Source: Acidobacteriota bacterium
GTDB lineage: Bacteria > Acidobacteriota > Terriglobia > Versatilivoradales > Versatilivoraceae
Direction: 5' to 3'
Assembly (NCBI GenBank): GCA_022826755.1
Contig: JAJDUG010000005.1
Coordinates: 62,001 to 126,000 of the forward strand
DNA: 64,000 nt
Of the stretch, positions 26,627-34,835 are shown piece by piece (position 1 is the stretch's first letter; the number at the start of each line of letters is the position of its first letter). A program made the translations under genes and the position numbers. Below the pieces are notes generated by a model. It ran no database searches. It had not been told where the DNA came from and worked only from the letters and a program-made list of their open reading frames with translations.

Positions 26627-27826
26627 ATGCAGAGACGGCACTTTCTTCACACGGTTCTAGCCTCAGGGCTTGCGTCCGGAGCGCCCTCCGCTGCGGGAAC
26701 TGCCGGACTTGGGTGGCCGGACCCCGGCACAGCCAGGTATCGGGCCGGGGTGATCGGCCTGGGCTGGATGGGACTGCTCTACGACCTGGCGGAGCGCATC
26801 CCCGATCGCTTCGATGTGGACGACGCGGATCGACCCACGCCCAAGTTGGACATCCACCGGCGATTCCACCACCACGACCACCCTGGAAATGAAGGGCTCC
26901 CTACCTCCTACGCCGAAGCGCTGTGGGATCGTCCGGAAGTGCACCTGGTGGCTGGCGCCGACCGCGACAGGAAACGGCTCGAGGCCTTTGGCGAACGCTA
27001 CGGCATCCAGGCCCTCTACACCGACGCCGTCGAGATGATGGAAAGGGAAAAGCTCGATATCGTCGCCGTGGCGACCAACACCAAGGGCCGGGCCTTTCTC
27101 ACCGTCAAGGCGGCGGAGTTGGGGGCCAAGGGCATCTTCACCGAGAAACCCATGTGCCACACCCTGGAGGAAGCCGACCGCATGGTCCAGGCCTGCGCCG
27201 ACCACGGCATTGCTCTCAACTGCGGCGCCATCACCACCACCCACCCCTCCTTTGCCAGGGCCAGGGAGTTGGTGCGGCAGGGAGCAATCGGCGAGCTGGT
27301 TTCCATCGAGTCCTCGGCCCCGGCAGCTCAGCATCAAAACTGGTCCTACTTCCTGGAAAGCCCACCGGCCTGGGTGTGCGGAACAGGGGATCAACCCAGA
27401 AGAGAATCCGGAAGCGACGAGTTCAGGGGCCAGGGAATGATGGTGGCAAGCGACGGACTGGTGGTCCACTTCCGCGGGGGTGCTCCCGGGGTCCGCCTTT
27501 GCGGCGGCAAAGGGGAAATGACCTTTTCGTTCGTCTCCGGCTGGCAGCTCTGGCAGACAGCCGAGACGCCTGCGGGAACCCGACGGGTCTCCATGCCCTG
27601 GCCCGCCCCCCAGTTCGTCCCTCCCTACGGCGCCGTCTACAGCCTGGCAGACGTGGTGGACTGCATGGAAGGCCGGCTGGACGAACCCAAGAACTCGGGA
27701 CGCCGAGTGGCCGCAGCTCTGGAAGTGGAGATTGCCCTCAAGCTGTCCTCCAGCCAGGGGGGCGCTCGAATTGACCTTCCCCTGGCCGACCGTTCCCTGG
27801 GCCTCAACTATGACTGGTTCCGGTAA
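26627..27826 (+). CDS. Gfo/Idh/MocA-family oxidoreductase, Tat-exported
   Basis: The 399-residue protein begins MQRRHFLHTVLASGLASG, a Tat signal. A Rossmann domain follows with AGVIGLGWMGLLYDL as the NAD(P)-binding turn, then VHLVAGADRDRKRLEAFGERYG. The family lysine motif reads TEKPMCHTLEEADRM. The C-terminal domain is the usual alpha/beta half. Such enzymes oxidise or reduce sugars and inositols, often with a tightly bound cofactor when exported. GGGAGGAGG precedes ATG 26627. The stop overlaps the start of GHL-2 by 17 bp, so the two are translated from one message. Confidence 0.9.
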   Translation: MQRRHFLHTVLASGLASGAPSAAGTAGLGWPDPGTARYRAGVIGLGWMGLLYDLAERIPDRFDVDDADRPTPKLDIHRRFHHHDHPGNEGLPTSYAEALWDRPEVHLVAGADRDRKRLEAFGERYGIQALYTDAVEMMEREKLDIVAVATNTKGRAFLTVKAAELGAKGIFTEKPMCHTLEEADRMVQACADHGIALNCGAITTTHPSFARARELVRQGAIGELVSIESSAPAAQHQNWSYFLESPPAWVCGTGDQPRRESGSDEFRGQGMMVASDGLVVHFRGGAPGVRLCGGKGEMTFSFVSGWQLWQTAETPAGTRRVSMPWPAPQFVPPYGAVYSLADVVDCMEGRLDEPKNSGRRVAAALEVEIALKLSSSQGGARIDLPLADRSLGLNYDWFR

Positions 27827-29552
27827 ACCCTCGTCCCCCCCCAACGACTTTCTGCTCAGCCGGCGGCGCCTTCTCCTGCTGGGAGCGGGAGGGCTGGCCA
27901 GCCTGGCCCATCCCGGCAGGTCCAGCGGTCGCAACTCCAGGCCGGGGCCTCTCCTGTTCAACTGCGACGGGTCCATGATCCACTGCTGGGGGCGAGCCGC
28001 CTTGCCTCAAGGGAGCGGCCCCTTGAGCGGTCGGGAATTCACCGACCTGGTTTTTTTCCCCATCGAGAACAGCGGCGTCGACACCCTGTTGTTCAGCTTT
28101 GGCAGCGGCAACGTGGCCGAGTACCAGAGCAACGTGCTGGAGTGGCCCGGAGAAGCCGACCGATTCCAGTTTCCCGAAAGCAGGACCTGGCACGGAGGCG
28201 TGGAGGTCGATCCCAAGGACCAGTACCTGAACCCCAAGAGCCTGGCCGACTCCGGCCACAACCCGCCCCAGGTCATCGTGGAGGAGTGCCGCCGCAGGGG
28301 AATGAAGGCTTTCGTGTCCCTCCGCATGAACGATATCCACGATGGACAGCACCCCCGGGGCTCCCTTCCCAACCCGGAACTGCCCACTTTCAAGAGACTC
28401 AATCCCGACTGGCTGGTTCCCGATCTGGATTGGTGGAGCGCCCTGAATTTCGATGTGGCCCCGGTCCGGGAGCTGAAGCTGCGAGTCATCGAGGAATTCT
28501 TCGACCGCTGGGACTTCGACGGCATCGAGCTCGACTGGCTCCGTCACACCCTCTATTTTCCTCGGGGCCTGGAACGGGAAAAAGGCAAGGTTCTGACCGA
28601 ATTCATGCGAGTCGCAAGGGAGAGTCTGCGGCGGAGGGCGGCCAGCCGGGGGCGCCCCATCGAGTTGGCGGTGCGTGTGCCCGAGCGGGTGGAATGGTGC
28701 CTGGAGGGAGGATTCGAAGTTCCGACCTGGATTCGGGAGGGGCTGGTCGACTCTCTGATTTTGGGTCAAGGACTGACCGAGTGCCGGGGCCTGTCGGAAT
28801 TCGAAGAGCTCATGGGAGACCGCCGACTGCCGATCTATCCCAGCCTCTACCCCTTTGGCAACGGTTACCCCATCTATCCCGACGAGGTGATTCGAGGCAG
28901 CGCCGCCAACCTCTGGCGGGACGGGGCCGACGGGCTCTACACCTTCAACTGGTTCTTCTACGGGCGGTGGCGCAACCGCCTGCTGCGGGAGATTGCCGAT
29001 CCGCCTCTGCTTCGGGACAAGGACAAGCGCTACACCCTGGTGCAGCGATTCGAGGCCCACCGGACCGGACGCTCGCCCCGTTCCGATTCGGTGCGTTTCA
29101 ACAGCATGATCAAGGCGGCCCCACTTCCCTTCGTCCTGGGCAGGGCGGGAGCCGGCCAAACGCTCACCCTGCCCATTGCCGACGAGATCTCCTCGACCTC
29201 CAGCCCGCCCCGCCGGGCCGAGCTGCTGGTGGGCCTGGACGGACTGTCCGGCGATGTTCTGGAGTTTTGGCTCAACGGCCAGGTCCTGGAGCCGGGGGAA
29301 ATGGACGCGGTGAAAGACCTGGCGACGGTGGCCTGCCACCTGGACATCCCCGAGGGCCAGGGGATTCTGGGCTTTCCCCCAAGGCGGCGCCTGGACATGG
29401 ACTTCAGGGGCTTGCGGCTGCAGGTGCCGCCGGCGCGTTTGACCCGCGGCGACAACCGGCTCCGATTGCGGCTCAAGCGGCGCCCCTCGAATGCGGACAG
29501 ACCGGTGCGGGTAAGGCGAATCGAGCTGTCGGTGGGTTACGGGGCCGGTTAG
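27810..29552 (+). CDS. GHL-2: Tat-exported glycosidase-like TIM-barrel protein
   Basis: The 580-residue paralogue has a Tat signal after a short leader (LSRRRLLLLGAGGLASL, from residue 16). It shows RMNDIH at 172-177 and DGIELDW followed by LRH at 237-246, an intact set of the acidic residues conserved in the family. The C-terminal beta-sandwich contains EFWLNGQVLEPGE and ends with RVRRIELSVGY. A TIM-barrel glycosidase-like enzyme is the best guess from fold; no substrate can be named. It overlaps the upstream Gfo/Idh gene by 17 bp. Its stop overlaps the stop of the convergent gene at 29549 by 4 bp. Confidence 0.72.
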   Translation: MTGSGKPSSPPNDFLLSRRRLLLLGAGGLASLAHPGRSSGRNSRPGPLLFNCDGSMIHCWGRAALPQGSGPLSGREFTDLVFFPIENSGVDTLLFSFGSGNVAEYQSNVLEWPGEADRFQFPESRTWHGGVEVDPKDQYLNPKSLADSGHNPPQVIVEECRRRGMKAFVSLRMNDIHDGQHPRGSLPNPELPTFKRLNPDWLVPDLDWWSALNFDVAPVRELKLRVIEEFFDRWDFDGIELDWLRHTLYFPRGLEREKGKVLTEFMRVARESLRRRAASRGRPIELAVRVPERVEWCLEGGFEVPTWIREGLVDSLILGQGLTECRGLSEFEELMGDRRLPIYPSLYPFGNGYPIYPDEVIRGSAANLWRDGADGLYTFNWFFYGRWRNRLLREIADPPLLRDKDKRYTLVQRFEAHRTGRSPRSDSVRFNSMIKAAPLPFVLGRAGAGQTLTLPIADEISSTSSPPRRAELLVGLDGLSGDVLEFWLNGQVLEPGEMDAVKDLATVACHLDIPEGQGILGFPPRRRLDMDFRGLRLQVPPARLTRGDNRLRLRLKRRPSNADRPVRVRRIELSVGYGAG

Positions 29553-30628
29553 GATTTGGCAGAAAAAATGGACTCGTCGATCCAGCCGGGCCTGAAGTGG
29601 CGCGGGGACCAGTCCGCCGGCACCTGATCCACCGGAAAGAGACTCCCTCCTCGCTCCAGATAGGAGTAGTAGCCGGCCAGAAACACCTGCGTCTTCTTGC
29701 GAATGACCTCGAAGGGCTGGTAGCTGTCCCCCTGAAAGGTTCGCTGCATGTCCATGAGCTGGGGGGCGAAGTAGTAGTAGAGGGTCTCCCTCCGGTCCGG
29801 GCTGCGGTCCACGGTGACGGTCTCGCTTCCCTTGTCCCCGGTGACCTTCAGATAGAGGTGGTGGATGTCGGGGACCCCATGCAGCGCGGCCAGGAAGGGG
29901 GGTTGTCCTTCCCTGCCCTTGAACAGCATGGTGTCCTGCAGATAGGTAGCCTTGCGCTCGTCGTCGGTGAACAGGGAGACCTTCTCCACCTCGTAACCCA
30001 GCGCCCGCAGGATGAACCACTGAACGTGGAAATGGGCCGGATATTCGTTGGTGTTGCAGAGGCCGTGCACTCCCTTGATGACCCCCACGTTGCCTAACCG
30101 ATCCTTGAGATAGGAAGCCTGGTAATAGTGTTCCTGAACGCTGGTGGCCATCAGCGGCGTGCCCTGTTTGGCAGCCAGGTTCAGGATCGCATCGATATCC
30201 CGCAATCGATAGCTGAAGGGCCGGCTCAGGTAGGTGGGCACTCCCGCCTCGACATAGGGCCAGGCCAGGCGGTGCTGCCAGGGAACCTCGTAGAGCCCGC
30301 CGAAGCCGATGGCATCCACCTTGCCCAGCATCCCGTCGTAGCGGTCCACCGCCACGCAGCCGTACTTGGCCGCAAACTCGCGGGCCAGCTTGGGGTTTAC
30401 GTCCCAGCAGTGGGTGATCTCCATGTTCAGCAAACCGCCGCCGAACAGTCCCTTGGCGGCCAGGATTTCAGCCCAGATCCCCCAGAAGGTGTACTCCCCC
30501 ACGTTCAAGGCCCCCACCCGAATCTTTCGGGACGGGGCCCCGGAGGTTTCCGCCCGGGCTTGAGAAACGGCCGCCGGCAGCCAGGCCCCCGCCGCCATTG
30601 ACGCCATAAACGAACGACGATCGGTCAT
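29549..30628 (-). CDS. Divergent Gfo/Idh/MocA-like exported protein
   Basis: The 359-residue protein has a Tat signal (DRRSFMASMAAGAWLPAAVS from residue 3). The body follows the Gfo/Idh pattern in outline: IRVGALNVGEYTFWG, ITHCWDVNPKLAREFAAKYG, VDAIGFGGLYEVPWQHRLAW, then AGVPTYLSRPFSYRLRDID where relatives have EKP. The dinucleotide turn lacks the full GxGxxG and the EKP lysine is Arg. Catalysis may therefore differ or be lost. ATG 30628 follows GGAGCGAC. It is convergent with GHL-2 and separated from the upstream enolase-superfamily gene by repeats. Confidence 0.75.
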   Translation of the reverse strand: MTDRRSFMASMAAGAWLPAAVSQARAETSGAPSRKIRVGALNVGEYTFWGIWAEILAAKGLFGGGLLNMEITHCWDVNPKLAREFAAKYGCVAVDRYDGMLGKVDAIGFGGLYEVPWQHRLAWPYVEAGVPTYLSRPFSYRLRDIDAILNLAAKQGTPLMATSVQEHYYQASYLKDRLGNVGVIKGVHGLCNTNEYPAHFHVQWFILRALGYEVEKVSLFTDDERKATYLQDTMLFKGREGQPPFLAALHGVPDIHHLYLKVTGDKGSETVTVDRSPDRRETLYYYFAPQLMDMQRTFQGDSYQPFEVIRKKTQVFLAGYYSYLERGGSLFPVDQVPADWSPRHFRPGWIDESIFSAKS

Positions 30629-30660
30629 GAGTCGCTCCTTTGCTTGGGTTTCGCGCTGCA

Positions 30661-30902
30661 TGCGACGCGGTAAAAAGAGGTATCCACGAAGGCACACGAA
30701 GGGCCACGAAGAAAACAGGAAGGGGAAAAACAAATCCACCAATGACACGAAGTGACGCCCTTCAAGTTCCGGCGTTTGGTCTCGGCCCCGAGCGCAAAAA
30801 GATTTTTTCGTGTCTATTCGTGTTCATTCGTGGTTCGTCTTTATTAACGCCCCCTGTTTCACTCTCGGATGATCCGCCCCGTCGTGGGGGGGGGGTGGGG
30901 GC
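30661..30902. repeat. CACGAA repeats and composite gene-end element, copy 3
   Basis: AAAAAGAGGTATCCACGAAGG and further CACGAAG units lie at 30671-30715. A composite element follows at 30807-30902: TTCGTGTCTATTCGTGTTC, ATTCGTGGTTCGTCTTTATT, then GGATGATCCGCCCCGTCGTG and a G-run. It is near-identical to 592-684 in its first 50 bp, and its GC-rich end stops 4 bp before the stop codon of the enolase-superfamily gene. Confidence 0.8.
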
Positions 30903-30906
30903 ACCG

Positions 30907-32295
30907 CTAGCCTGAATCTTCCCGTTCACTCCTCCAGACCGGCCCCGAACCGGTCTCTGCCCAGAGACGCTCAAAGGCCTGCGATCCGTCGGCATCCCAA
31001 AAATCGGTCACCACCGGGTTGGCGTATCCGGAGGTTCCTCGCTGCAGCCGCGGCCCCGGAACTTCCGGAGGGTTCAGGAATCGGAGGTTGGACCCGGGCG
31101 CGTCGGGGTCGAAGCGGAAATAGACCTTGAAGCCGTTGCGGTAACGCATCCGCACCAGGAAGCGCTCCTGCCGGGGGCGGGGCGCCTGACTGAGCCGGCG
31201 CAGCTTGTCACGGTCCAGGGTCACCCCCAGGCCCGGCTTCTCGAGAACCTGCACGCTGCCGTTCACCACGGGCATGGTTTCGACCGTCACGTCTTCCTTC
31301 CAGAGATGACAAAGGCTCACGTGATCCAGGATGGCCATCTTGAACACGGCCGCCTCGTGCGCCAGGAAGGCCTGGTTGATGGTTCCGCCGCACTGCTGCA
31401 GCATGAAGGGGGTATTGGTGGCCTCGGCCATGCCGGCCAGCTTGGCGGCGAGTCCCACCGGGGCATGGCCGGCCATGAAGCCGTCGCTCAGACCGTGACG
31501 CATGAAGGTATCGGCCGGCCCGTGGTGAATGAGGATGGGGATGGAACACCCTTCCCGGAGAATCCGGTAGCCCTCATGGTCGATGGCCCGAATGGGATCC
31601 TCGATGCGGCCGGCCACGCTGAATTTCTCCAGTTCCTTGAGGACCGGCTCCACCGCCTCCACGTTGGAGTCCGCGTTGAAATCGTAGTGAACCTTGAATC
31701 CGGGAGGAGCCACCTTCTGGATGGCCTCGGTCTGGTCCACCACGTTCTGAATCACGTCCACGTGATACTTGAGCCAGTGAAACCCCCGCCCGGCCACGTT
31801 GATCGCTTCTTCGGCCATGCCCTCGGGCGGTTGAGAGGCCGTCCAAGCCGCCACCGGAACCCAGGAGCGCACTTGTGGCCCGATGAGTTTCCAGCAGGGC
31901 AGGCCGAGATACTTGCCGATCAGGTCGTAGACGGCCATGTTGATGGCCAGGTTCCTGGTGTCGCCGATCCAGTCGAGAGCGCTGGTGCCGATATAGCGGG
32001 AAGAAGGATCGTTTTCGGGAAGCCGGCCCCAGCTCTCTCCGATGCCTTGCAGGCCGCTTTGCGTCTTGGCGACATAGATGGTACGCAGTTGGATTCCCAA
32101 TCCGTGATACCGGAAAAGCCAGCGCCTGTTGTAGTCGTGGAAGGGAGGACAAACCTCGTGCGCCTCGATGTCGGTGATCCTCAGTTCCTCGCGGGCATTA
32201 CCGGAGAGGGCAGCCCGCAGCCACCCGGGCACGCCCAGTCCGGCCACACCCAGGGCGCCCAAGGCCAGGAATTCACGGCGAAGCAGGCACGACAT
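30907..32295 (-). CDS. Mandelate racemase/muconate-lactonizing-like protein (enolase superfamily), Tat-exported
   Basis: The 462-residue protein starts with LRREFLALGALGVAGLGVPG (from residue 5), a Tat signal. An enolase-superfamily capping domain and barrel follow: NLAINMAVYDLIGKYLGLPC, RGFHWLKYHVD (general base Lys position), KVHYDFNADSN (first metal Asp), RIEDPIRAID (second metal Glu) and IPILIHHG near the third site, where an acidic ligand is not obvious. Family members dehydrate or racemise sugar acids. About 80 extra residues at the C-terminus are not typical. Export of this family is unusual and fits the exported set around it. GAGAGGAG precedes the ATG; a palindrome GTGAT-GCT-ATCAC lies 75 bp upstream (32370-32382). 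Confidence 0.83.
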   Translation of the reverse strand: MSCLLRREFLALGALGVAGLGVPGWLRAALSGNAREELRITDIEAHEVCPPFHDYNRRWLFRYHGLGIQLRTIYVAKTQSGLQGIGESWGRLPENDPSSRYIGTSALDWIGDTRNLAINMAVYDLIGKYLGLPCWKLIGPQVRSWVPVAAWTASQPPEGMAEEAINVAGRGFHWLKYHVDVIQNVVDQTEAIQKVAPPGFKVHYDFNADSNVEAVEPVLKELEKFSVAGRIEDPIRAIDHEGYRILREGCSIPILIHHGPADTFMRHGLSDGFMAGHAPVGLAAKLAGMAEATNTPFMLQQCGGTINQAFLAHEAAVFKMAILDHVSLCHLWKEDVTVETMPVVNGSVQVLEKPGLGVTLDRDKLRRLSQAPRPRQERFLVRMRYRNGFKVYFRFDPDAPGSNLRFLNPPEVPGPRLQRGTSGYANPVVTDFWDADGSQAFERLWAETGSGPVWRSEREDSG

Positions 32296-32369
32296 GAGCG
32301 ACTCCTCTCAGATCCGGAACGTCTGATGGCCGGCAGTCAGGCACGGGACGATTTCAGGGACATTAAGGC

Positions 32370-32382
32370 GTGATGCTATCAC
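32370..32382. promoter_or_regulatory. Palindrome upstream of the enolase-superfamily gene
   Basis: GTGAT-GCT-ATCAC is a perfect 5-bp inverted repeat in the 114 bp gap between the propeller gene and the enolase-superfamily gene. It could be an operator; no regulator gene is present nearby to support this. Confidence 0.3.
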
Positions 32383-32409
32383 AATCCCCCGGCTTGGGCT
32401 CCAACGGGA

Positions 32410-34584
32410 TCACCCCGCGACAACCGGCCTCACATAGAGACCGTGAAGCTGAGGATTCCCCTTCCCTCGGGTCATTCTCAACCGCACCCGCAACGGCTTG
32501 GGCGTTTCCGGGAGTTGCCCACCCCCGGGTTCCCAGCGCAAGGGCGCCTCGTAACCGTCCCGCTCGATGGCCACCGAGCGCGCCAGGCCGAAGCCTTCCA
32601 GGGGAGCCCCGCCCACGCCATCCAGCAGCTCGGCCTGCAGGCGACCGCCTCGCGAGAGCCCGCTGACATTCACGGTGAGCCGGTGACGGCTCCATCCCCG
32701 CCGCGGCGGCCTCAGCGACACCGAAGTGATCTCCCCCGCCTGGCGGCCGGCTTCCAGCTCCAGACCCAAAAGGCGGTGGCGTCCCACCCTGGCCAGCCCG
32801 ATGCTGCCTTCGGAACTGTAATAGATCCACCATTCGTTTCCAACCTCCAGAAAACTGGACACGCGGGCTGCCCCTTGCTCCCAGGCCTGACCGTTCGGTT
32901 CGAGCTGGATTCTCCGGGAAGTCCACAAGCCGAATCCGATATTCTCCGTCTCCTCCGGCTCGGTTGCCCACCCGGTGAACCGCATGCGGTAGCCTCCTCC
33001 ATCGGCCTCGTGGTGCCCCACAAAGGCCCACCAGTTATTGTTCTCTCTCAGGACTATCGCCGCAGCGTGGAGGGTGCTGTTGCGAGGAACCTCATCGAAG
33101 GCATAGTGGCGGACATTGTGGGGCGCACGCACGAATCTGCGGCCGTCGGGCGAAGTGGCTACGTCTACAATGAAGCCGTGAGGGCCCTGGGTGTGCAGGA
33201 ACATCAGGTAACGCCGTTCCGGAGGGGCGGCTTCGTCGCGGATCAACTCCACCGGCAATTCGTACTCGTTGGAGTTGAGGCCGGGTTGGAGCGAAAAGCA
33301 GATGTTGGTCTGCCGCCCCCCGAACCGCACCAGGCCCAGGTCCGGCTTGCTCCAACGAATCCCGTCGGCAGACTCCGCATAGCCGGCTCTTCCCTGCTGC
33401 AACCGGTCCACGTATCCCCCATACCACATCCTGAACCGATGGCCTTCCTTGAGCACGCCGACCGCGCCCAGGCTGCCCGCGTCCCAGGAGCCCGGAGGCC
33501 CCGTGTTCAGCACCGGGGTGGCCGGGGTCACTTTCCAGTCTGTACCGTTCCTGGAAAAGGCATGGTAGAGACCGAAAGTGACCCTGCCGATGGCCTGGCT
33601 CATTCGGTTCACGCCGTTGAAGTACATGTGGAACCCCTCACCGTCCCGGATCACTTCGGCATTGAACCCTCCGTAGTCCCGGCCCGAGGGATCGGGGATG
33701 TCGGCCTTGTCCAAGACGGGATTGGCGCCAAAACGGGTCAGGGTGTTCTCCACCATGCGGGCTCCCTGCAGCTCCCAGTCCAGGTCCAGCAGCACCGGTA
33801 GAGAGGTGCGACCGGTGGCGGCAGCCTGGGTCGACACCTCGAACCGATCGATGTCAAGCTCCTGTCCGGGATGGCGGCTCTCCAGGAAGACATAGTCCTC
33901 CTCCCCGGGGGTTTCCGGCACAAGTTGCTGCACGGAACCATGGCGCCCATTTTGTTCCCGGGCGATCTTGTCCCTCTGGGCGCCGGTGATGGGTTGCTTC
34001 AAGTCCATCAGGTAGCGCCCGTCGCAGTAGATCCGAGCCGGGCCGGCAGCATCGGGAACGATCAGGACCCAGGTGTGCCAGTCCCGGTGGTCCAGCCCGG
34101 GCACCCGGGTTCTTTCCCGCCAGGGATCGGCCGCGTTGACCAGGATCTGCCAACCCTTGATTCCGAAAGAGATTCCATGGGTCGGACAGGCCCCCAGGCT
34201 GAAAGCCCAGTTCCCCAGGGCGCGGCTCTTCAACCCCAGGGTAAAGAGCGTGCGGCCGGCTTCCCCCGTGCACAGCAGCTTCAGGCGCAGGAAGAGCGGC
34301 CCCGCCTGCAGCCTGGGAATGGACTGCCGGCAACGAGAATAGCGGGTGTCCAGGTTGGTCCGGAGGCGGTGAAAGTGCGGGAAGTCCCGGTGCTCGAAGC
34401 GGTGGATTTCCGAGTCGGTCCACCTGACTGCGAAGGACCGCCGGCCGCCGGCCGTCCCATAGCGTTGGGGCTCCGACCAAGTCCTGGAATTGCTTTCCTC
34501 GACGCCGCCCGGAACACATCTGGCAGCCAACGCCGGCAAAACGGCGGCTGCCGCCAGGAAGGACCTGCGTCCCCAAGTTGCCAT
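32410..34584 (-). CDS. Beta-propeller glycosidase-like protein with lectin-like N-domain, Tat-exported
   Basis: The 724-residue protein has a Tat signal (GRRSFLAAAAVLPALAA from residue 5). A concanavalin-like beta domain lies at about 40-270 (LKLLCTGEAGRTLFTLGL, WHTWVLIVPD, IYCDGRYLMDLK). A five-bladed propeller at about 280-590 resembles GH32/43/130-type proteins (YGGFNAEVIRDGEGFHMYFN, SWDAGSLGAVGVLKEGHRFR, MWYGGY, YAESADGIRWSKPDLGL). A C-terminal beta domain ends the protein. The Asp/Glu catalytic set cannot be fixed by eye. GAGGATT precedes ATG 34584. It is divergent from the PSCyt1/DUF1553 gene at 34836 and shares its promoter region. Confidence 0.68.
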   Translation of the reverse strand: MATWGRRSFLAAAAVLPALAARCVPGGVEESNSRTWSEPQRYGTAGGRRSFAVRWTDSEIHRFEHRDFPHFHRLRTNLDTRYSRCRQSIPRLQAGPLFLRLKLLCTGEAGRTLFTLGLKSRALGNWAFSLGACPTHGISFGIKGWQILVNAADPWRERTRVPGLDHRDWHTWVLIVPDAAGPARIYCDGRYLMDLKQPITGAQRDKIAREQNGRHGSVQQLVPETPGEEDYVFLESRHPGQELDIDRFEVSTQAAATGRTSLPVLLDLDWELQGARMVENTLTRFGANPVLDKADIPDPSGRDYGGFNAEVIRDGEGFHMYFNGVNRMSQAIGRVTFGLYHAFSRNGTDWKVTPATPVLNTGPPGSWDAGSLGAVGVLKEGHRFRMWYGGYVDRLQQGRAGYAESADGIRWSKPDLGLVRFGGRQTNICFSLQPGLNSNEYELPVELIRDEAAPPERRYLMFLHTQGPHGFIVDVATSPDGRRFVRAPHNVRHYAFDEVPRNSTLHAAAIVLRENNNWWAFVGHHEADGGGYRMRFTGWATEPEETENIGFGLWTSRRIQLEPNGQAWEQGAARVSSFLEVGNEWWIYYSSEGSIGLARVGRHRLLGLELEAGRQAGEITSVSLRPPRRGWSRHRLTVNVSGLSRGGRLQAELLDGVGGAPLEGFGLARSVAIERDGYEAPLRWEPGGGQLPETPKPLRVRLRMTRGKGNPQLHGLYVRPVVAG

Positions 34585-34717
34585 GGAATCCTCCTTGTGG
34601 ATGTCTTTTTGCCTTCTATATGTGTGGATCTCCCGCGTCGATGATCGGTCGAGAGAACATTGCCCTCGGCCGGCAGGTAAGGACACAATCCTTCGCCAAA
34701 CCTGCGCCTGTTTCGGA

Positions 34718-34746
34718 TTGACCCGTCAAGAGCCCTGTTATATATT
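34718..34746 (+). promoter_or_regulatory. Promoter for the PSCyt1/DUF1553-DUF1501 operon
   Basis: TTGACC (34718-34723) and TATATT (34741-34746) are separated by 17 bp in an AT-rich island within GC-rich DNA. A perfect TATAAT at 34767-34772 lies just downstream and may serve a second start, though its -35 is poor. Transcription would begin 80 bp or less before the ATG at 34836. Confidence 0.5.
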
Positions 34747-34756
34747 TCACGTGAAA
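34745..34756. promoter_or_regulatory. Candidate operator palindrome
   Basis: TTTCACGTGAAA is a perfect 12-bp palindrome. It overlaps the end of the proposed -10 and the expected transcription start, where a repressor would block initiation. Confidence 0.45.
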
Positions 34757-34835
34757 AAGTGCAAGTTATAATTTCCTGTTCCGGAAAGACTTTCAACCAT
34801 TCGTCATTTGCGGGCAGTTGGCCCCGGGAGATGCA

